This document shows positions 57,760-64,000 of a DNA stretch of 64,000 bases, one piece after another; the first letter of the stretch is position 1, and each line of letters opens with the position of its first letter. Both the position numbers and the translations under genes were made by a program. Source of the stretch: Balaenoptera acutorostrata (lineage: Eukaryota; Chordata; Mammalia; Artiodactyla; Balaenopteridae); the NCBI RefSeq assembly GCF_949987535.1, contig NC_080068.1, positions 78,269,254 to 78,333,253 of the forward strand. Direction: 5' to 3'. The notes below the pieces were generated by a model. The model was not told the origin of the DNA. It saw only the letters and a list, made by a program, of their open reading frames with translations, and ran no database searches.

Positions 57760-58110
57760 GAGAGTAGTGGCCAAGTGTGTGCTGGGAACCTGGCTTTGTG
57801 CTCAATTGGGGGTCCCTGGGCAAGTCACTTGGCTTCTCTAGGCGTCCATATCCTTTCTGTAAATCAGAAATACAGTAACAGTACCTACCTTGTAAGGCTG
57901 TTTTGGGGAGACCTAATGCAATGCTTTGCCCGATGATAGCTAATGCAGTAAGTGCTCAATAAATTGGAGCAGCTGGTGTTATTACTACTGCCTGTGTGAC
58001 CTTGGCAAGTTATTTCATATTTCTGGGTCTCCGTTTCCTCACAAGTTTTTGTCTTGTGGCCCAGATGACCTTGGAGGCGTCTCTGATTCTAGCATTCTAT
58101 TATTCCCTGA
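57760..58110 (+). repeat. Two MIR SINE fragments in tandem, sense
   Basis: First (to about 57965): gtgtgtgctgggaacctggctttgtgctc ... ccctgggcaagtcacttggcttctctagg ... gtaagtgctcaataaattgg. Second (57985-58110): gcctgtgtgaccttggcaagttatttc ... cagatgaccttggaggcgtctctgattctagc. Confidence 0.75.
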
Positions 58111-58729
58111 CAAACAAGATTCTTTGCCTCGACTCTGGCCCTGTTTATCTAAAGCAAGAGATCAGACCATTTGCTGCTGCTGTTGCAATGCTCAGATAGC
58201 AGAGACCTTTGACAGTCCAGAAGGCTTGTTCACCCTTCCCCCTGAACGGACTTTCAAGGCTCTGGCATAAGTAGCAAACTGACGTGTTTCCCTAACCACA
58301 GCATTAGAAGAGGGGGCAGGGTGCTAGGCAGCAGAACCTGGGTGTATTGAAAACAATTGCCCTTGAAATGCTGCCTAGAGGGGAGAATAAACGTGCTCTT
58401 GGGCCAAGGTCATGACAGACATGTCAGCATTTGCTCGGGGACCCAGCACCATCTCCTAGGATTCTACCCCCAAAATAGGTGGTGGCCGAGGCCGGAAGAC
58501 AGCTCTCCACTTTCAGAAAAAAATTCCCCTCTGGACTCCGGTTGAATGATTGAATGATGCAAAGCTTTTCTTTCTGAATGAGGCCCTGTGAATGATTATA
58601 AAAAAGTGAGAGAGCGAGGTGGAGAGAGAGGGAGAAATGGATAGATGAAGTCAAACTTTGTATCTCTGAGCTGAAGGGGACAGAAAGATACGTTGAAGGC
58701 CAGTGGCACCCTATTTAATGCTCTTAGCC
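58111..58729. other. No gene recognised
   Basis: No feature beyond short frames; a (GAGA)-rich patch lies at about 58607-58635. Confidence 0.4.
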
Positions 58730-58743
58730 CTGCTTAATATTTC

Positions 58744-58930
58744 TTTTTTTTTAACTTTTTATTTTATACTGGAGTATAGTTGATTAACAATGTTGTATCA
58801 GTTTCAGGTGTACAACAAAGTGATTCAGTTATACATATACATGCATCTATTCTTTTTCAAATTCTTTTCCTAATTAGGTTGCTACAGAATACTGAGCAGA
58901 CTTCCCTGTGCTATACACTAGGTCCTTGTT
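58744..58930 (-). mobile_element. L1 3' end, antisense
   Basis: T-run, ttttatactggagtatagttgattaacaatgttg ... tgagcagacttccctgtgctatacactaggtccttgtt. TSD ctgcttaatatttc (58730-58743) / ctgcctaatatttc (58931-58944). Confidence 0.9.
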
Positions 58931-58944
58931 CTGCCTAATATTTC

Positions 58945-59848
58945 GAGTTATCCTAATGTCCTTAGCTCAGGCACATAACGCGACAAGGATTGAGTACTTT
59001 GGACACAGAGTAGAGGGAAAGGCTTCTTTTCCTCAGACCCAGGTCCCTAGGGCAGAATGCTAAGGAGTTCAGACTGACTTATTTCCAGAATATCTCGGGT
59101 CAACCTCATCTCCATAACAAGGGAAAGAAAAGGAAAAATACCTATGATTATGTACAGAATGCGTTTTCTACAGTCCATGTTTTCTCAGAGCCTCACTTCT
59201 TTGGGGCCTCCCCTGATTTCCATTAATGATTTCCAGATGTCGGTTAAGGAGCTGGTTTCCAGCTGGTAGGAAGTATTGCTCATTAAGAGTATTCACAAGA
59301 CCCCAGGCCTTTAGATGACAAGTCACAGGGTTTCTGTCACCCTCCCAGCTGGAAGGTTTCTGCTAAATGACAAATTTCCTGATGTTTTTCCTTACTCATC
59401 TTGTCCTGTGATCAACTTTCAAGATTACATTTCAGTTTTTTATACTGTCTCTCATTTTGTGCCACTGGTTCCATGCCTCCCTGTCAGTACAAAAGAAGCA
59501 TCTGTCAGAAAAATGGCTTGAGTGGGTAAGGGCCACCCCCTACCCAGCTGCCATCTTTTCGTGCCTCTGTCACCCTGTCTCCTGCCTGGACTCAGAAAGG
59601 TGAGAGCTGCAAGGAACAGAGATTATGTGTTGTCAGTGAATGCCAGCCTGCTCACTGATCCATCATGCCATGGCCACATTTTATGCTAAATAATGGCAAC
59701 ATATCTAGCATTATCCTCAGAACAGGAGCACTGACCTGTAGAATGCCCTGCTACTGTAAAATGTATGCCGGTAATGGGCTCCAGGTGGGGCTCTCTTAAA
59801 CCATGGGACACTCGCACAATTCTGTTATCCAGGCAAAAACAAAGAAAG
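58945..59848. other. No gene recognised
   Basis: Short frames only and no recognised repeat. Confidence 0.4.
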
Positions 59849-59853
59849 GTGAG

Positions 59854-60256
59854 TGTATTCGTTTGCTAGGGCTGCCATAACAAAAGACCACAAACTGAGT
59901 GGCTAAAACAACAGAATTTATTTCTCGCAATTCTGGAGGCTGGAAGTCAATGATCAAGGTGTTGGCTGCTTTGGTCTCTACTGAGGGCTCTCTCCTTGGC
60001 TTGCAGACAGCTGCATTCTCGCTGAGTCCTCACATGGTCTTTCTGCTGTGTATGTGTATCCCTGGTGTTTCTTGGTGAGTCCACATTTTGTCTTCTTATG
60101 AAGACACCAGTCAGATCAGATTAGGGCCCTCCCTAAGGCCTCCCATTAACTTCATCACCTCTTTAGGGCCCTGTCTCCAAATACAATCAAATTCTAAAGA
60201 ACTGAGGGCTCGGGCTTCAACATATGAATTTGTGGGGACACATTTCAGCCCATAAC
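59854..60256 (-). mobile_element. Solo MaLR LTR (MLT1-like), antisense
   Basis: On the + strand it reads tgtattcgtttgctagggctgccataac ... tttatttctcgcaattctggaggctgg ... caccagtcagatcagattagggccctccc ... tttcagcccataac, the reverse of an MLT1-type LTR. The 5-bp TSD gtgag at 59849-59853 and 60257-60261 fits this group. Only the LTR is present; there is no internal retroviral sequence. An ancient, inactive element. Confidence 0.87.
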
Positions 60257-60261
60257 GTGAG

Positions 60262-62134
60262 CTTTTCTGCTCTCTGTCGTCACTGATGTGGAGGAAGAGG
60301 AGGAAGAGGAGAACACACTCTATAATTTCAGAGGAATATAAACACTCAGGACCTATCCAGAGGTTAGCAACTAGGACCAAGAAAGTGTAAAAAAGGGAAA
60401 TCACTGGGCCTGAAATAGAAAAGGCTGATTTCTTTCATTGAAATATAGGGTGGCAGGCTTAAATATCCTCACCATCAAACTTGGGTGTGCAGAGAAAATA
60501 TTTTCTTCGTATTCTCATCTTATTTGTTGTTATTTGCTAGGTAAAGAGGAGAAAGATAACTGAATGCCCAATCCAGCTTAAATCTTAGTCTAAATAATCA
60601 TTCAACTGGTCCCTTTTGGGTTCCGGCAATGATGTTGGGAAGAAGGCACCTTGGCTTTGTGCAGGCCCTTAGGTGGGTGCTTGGCCCCCATTACTGAGGT
60701 CTGCATCTGGCATAGCTCCTGGTCTGGACTCCCCCTCACTTGCCTCCGGCTCCTCGCCTCACCTCACCTCCTTCTGGAGCTATGGACCCTTCAGAGCTCT
60801 GCCCCAGCCTCCTTCTGCTGTGCTGGCGCAGTGGGCATCAGGGCTGGCTCCTGGCTCTCCAGTGGGAATGGAGGGAAGCTTGGGACTGAATCCGGCCCTC
60901 TCTCTCTGCCTGACGCGCAGCCTGCCTTTTGTACCATGTTGGACTGCCCAGCCCTGCCACTGTCCCAGAGCAGAGTCTGCTACCAGAGTTCTCTTCTCAG
61001 CTTATCCAGCATGCCTTTCATCAGAACATGTAAACTCACCACTTTCCCTCCTAACTCAGCTCTGTTCGTGGCCTCTTCTTCCCGCCATGCCCCCGAACGA
61101 GAAAAGGCAACTCATTTATTTCCTCTGCCTTATAACTTCCTAGCTCTAACCCAGATATAAGCTATAGACTCCTGACTAAACCTCCTAAATCATAAACAGA
61201 GTTATCTTCTCTGTCTTATGGGAGAAACTCTATGATCTAGACCAACTGGGAGTTTAAGTTATTTGGAAAAATCCTTTCCCTCACTCCAAGCCTAGCGTTC
61301 AAGTTATTGTCTTGCTGTGAAATCCTATTTTCAATGACAGAAACTGAATACTAACTTTCTTTCTCCTTGAATTCCTTCAGGAACCATTCTAATCACTTCT
61401 CCGGATGAAAAGATTCCTCTAGCCAGTAAGGAGAAAGCAAAAAAGAAAAGCACATTAATCCCCCCAATTATAACTCCCATAACAATAGTTTGTTACTTCT
61501 TGACATGCAAAGGGCAATTTGCCAAAGCACTTGCTTAATGTTTTTTAAGGAAAGGAAGGAAAAAGAGGGAAAGAAATGAATATTTTGAAGGTCATAACTA
61601 ATTATCCGTGATCTTGACAGGGTAGAACAAGGCATATTTGGTTTTAATCGAAATGGAAACTGCTTTGAGCAGTCTGAGAGAAGCTGAGCACGTAACCATA
61701 CTTGAGAATTAGAGTAAAAAAGGGTCATTATGGCAAAGACAAAGAGATGAACTAAATGACCTCTGCAAACTTCTTCTAGATCCCACTCCTGCTCTAACCC
61801 CGAGAAGGCCCAGAGATGACGGAGCTATTGTTTCTGGAGTCCAGTGTATACATGTGGCCAGGGGCCCACCCCCAGCATGGTAGGAATATGATAGGGCCGA
61901 GAAGTCCTTGGTTCCACAGAAAGTCTGTGACATCCTTCCCAGCAAGGTGGCTGGGGTTCAGTAAACTTCAGGAGACGTGCAGGCTTCCGGGAAGAAGAAA
62001 ATCAGAAAGGCAGCAGGGATTCCTCTACCCCTGGAGGGGGGGAAACTGAGAGGACTTTGAGGAGAGTGAACCAAGCCCACCCGAGGCGCTGCTTGGTGAC
62101 TCGATGGGGCCTGGTAGACAGGGCCCCTGAGCAA
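60262..62134. other. No supported gene; C-rich patch with open frames
   Basis: Between about 60650 and 61160 two overlapping + frames stay open (169 and 156 residues). Neither has a recognisable domain or signal, and the longer begins at a non-ATG codon. A MIR tail-like piece lies near 61740-61800. Not called as a gene. Confidence 0.4.
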
Positions 62135-62310
62135 AAGGTCCTATGGCTTCTCGAAGCCTCAGTTTCCTCAAGTGTAGAAAGTGGGTATCGGTGCCGACTG
62201 CCTGGGTTTACTGAGAGGGTTACTGGGATAACAGAGACCCAGAGCCTAGCACTGGGCCTGGTACAGAGCAAGTTGTCGGCACACGGTGGCTGTTTTTGTG
62301 ACTGCCATTA
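62135..62310 (+). repeat. MIR SINE
   Basis: cttctcgaagcctcagtttcctcaagtgtag ... ttactgagagggttactgggataac ... agcactgggcctggtacagagcaag is sense MIR. Confidence 0.75.
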
Positions 62311-62864
62311 TTTTTTTATGAAACCTGAAGAAACAATACAGGGACAGCAGAGTAGAAAAACCTGCAAGAGGATCCTCTGGTATATAAAATAAACAAAAGA
62401 TCTCTTTGTATGGCCTTTTGTTCTCCTTCTGGGTAAAACCAAGGAGCAAAGATCCGATTCTAAACTTGCAGTCCATATTGTCAAAAATGTAACCAGGATC
62501 CTCTGGGTGTTTACCGAGAAAATGACAAGGATATTTAACCCCATGCTTAGGGTGAGGGTCACATGCTGAGAGCTCAGCCCCTCTACTGTTCTCTTGTGAC
62601 CCCGGAAAAGTCAGCGTCCTCAGGCTGAGTGATCTGGGGCAATGTATGCATGACCCTGAGTGGGAGGACTCCGGGTTGAGCAAAGAATGGAAAATTCCCC
62701 TTTTTACTGGGCTCCATAACTGGTGTGTTAAAAATGAACAAAAGGGATAGAAATAATGCAGACCAGAATTAAGAGTGGGAGAACCAGGAAAGTCAGGAAC
62801 CCAAGAAGTGAAGTCGAGAAAAAAAGACATTGGTGTTAGAACCATCATCACTGTGATTCAGCAG

Positions 62865-63000
62865 CACAAGAAATCTTTACAGTCACCACGCCCTGGATTT
62901 TCCAGAAAAGGAAACTGAGGCTCATAAAGTCAGATTACTTGCCCAAGTCCACGGTTAACCAATCTGGGTCTCCTGACTTCGATCTATCACTCTTGCCATA
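62865..63000 (-). repeat. MIR SINE, antisense
   Basis: aaaaggaaactgaggctcataaagtcagattacttgcccaagtcc ... ctgggtctcctgacttcgatc is reverse MIR. Confidence 0.7.
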
Positions 63001-64000
63001 CCCAGTGATTAGAGAGATGACCCTCAGAGGGAAGAGCCAAGGAGGAAAGAAAAGGTCATTTCAATCCAAGTCCCAAGATCTATGATTGGTTAGCTGGCAA
63101 CGTGCGGCTTCATGAAAGGAAACTTGACTGCAAGACTTCAGCCAGGAGAAGGCCCTGGGGATGGAGACCCAATGTTAAAAACAACAAGCATCTGGAGTTG
63201 AGCAATGGATGGCAGGACTCCAGGCACTGGAAGGGAGCAAATGCACCTGCTCAGGTACTGAAGCATGACAGGTCTTGGCCAGGCCCAAGCTCAACAGGAG
63301 AGAAGGTGGAGGAGGGCGGAGCAAAGGGCTTGGTTGAAAAAACTCACTTTACAACACTAAACAAGATTCCGGCATATCAGTGGACATTCTTTTTTTTCCC
63401 CTTGCTGTTTAGTGTCTAAATCCCCCTTCCTAATTTTGAGGAATCCCCCCGCCCCCATTGTGAGTCAGAGCCTTCTTCTGGCACCAGCATCTCAAGAGTT
63501 AACCAGAGGATGCGAACCCAGCATAACTATGCTGTATGTTCTGAGTGTTAGCCAACACGTGCACAGCACAGAAGCGAAAAGGCGGAAAACCTTGCACTTC
63601 TTGTCCTCGCTGCTGAAGGGACCACACAGGGTCTAGGACACCCCCATCCAGGACTCTGAATTGTGCAAAGTCATAGAAACAGTGGTGTTGGATCTGTGGT
63701 GGAGGCTGACGTGGTCTAGTATGCAGATCAATGTCCAAGGACGGCGGCCATGGTTGGCAAGGGTGGTGGCGTCCCGGCCACGCTGTGTCTGCTGCTTAGC
63801 CTGCCTGGTTTCCAAGCCTGCTTCTCCCACCTCCTTCCTTTCATTGACTCATTTCTATCACTGTTGGCCAGCCTCCAACTACAGATACCTGGTTGCCACA
63901 GGCCCTGTGCCTCACCTGCCACAGAAGCAGCCAAGGAGTTTTAGAAGGCTAGGACTCAGCTCAGCTGTGAATCTTACAAAGGCAGAAGATGTGAGGACAT
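63001..64000. other. Window end, no gene recognised
   Basis: Short frames only (up to 105 residues), with no family features. No repeat identified with confidence. Confidence 0.4.

Noticed and set aside
42676..64000. A neighbouring gene (CHRNA9 is the expected next gene beyond the RBM47 3' end from human gene order)
   Set aside because: No exon with nicotinic-receptor features is visible; in human it lies tens of kb further on, so it is probably beyond the window.

Overview
This is a mammalian nuclear genome window, not a bacterial or viral one. It contains one recognisable host protein-coding gene, RBM47, on the + strand. About half of the remaining sequence is interspersed repeats of known mammalian kinds. 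The repeats point to Cetartiodactyla: many tRNA-derived CHR-type SINEs (5' end starting gggcttccctggtgg), the cetartiodactyl L1 3' end (ending ...caattatactccaataaa), and a mariner-derived mini-element. I saw no BovB LINE and no Bov-A/Bov-tA SINE, so a cetacean (or hippopotamus) source is more likely than a ruminant. This is inference from repeat content only.

Layout. Positions 1-29928 hold no coding exon. I infer that they are the 3' part of a long 5' intron of RBM47, because the first coding exon starts at a splice acceptor at 29928. Positions 29929-42675 carry the whole RBM47 coding region in four coding exons (29961-31089, 31966-32172, 34968-35155, 39923-40156), followed by a 3' UTR of about 2.5 kb with poly(A) signals at 42338 and 42651. 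The predicted protein has 585 residues: three RRM domains in the first coding exon, an RG-rich 69-residue segment in a symmetric exon, and an Ala/Tyr-rich C-terminus. Positions 42676-64000 are intergenic sequence with no supported gene.

RBM47 is an RNA-binding protein of the A1CF/hnRNP Q-R family. It is known as a cofactor of APOBEC1 in C-to-U mRNA editing and as a regulator of splicing and mRNA stability. The promoter and 5' non-coding exons are not in the window.

No undescribed multi-gene system is present. The points most worth a second look are: the in-frame 69-codon exon with a tandem NAGNAG acceptor and a weak pyrimidine tract; a mariner hairpin at 44533-44611 resembling the precursors of the cetartiodactyl miR-2284/2285 family; a dated-looking set of SINE and L1 insertions with intact target-site duplications (TSDs), including a twin-primed L1 and a SINE just ahead of the last RBM47 exon; a sense L1 tail with AATAAA in an RBM47 intron; and a perfect 34-bp palindrome in another intron. 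All repeat family names come from pattern memory, not from a database search.
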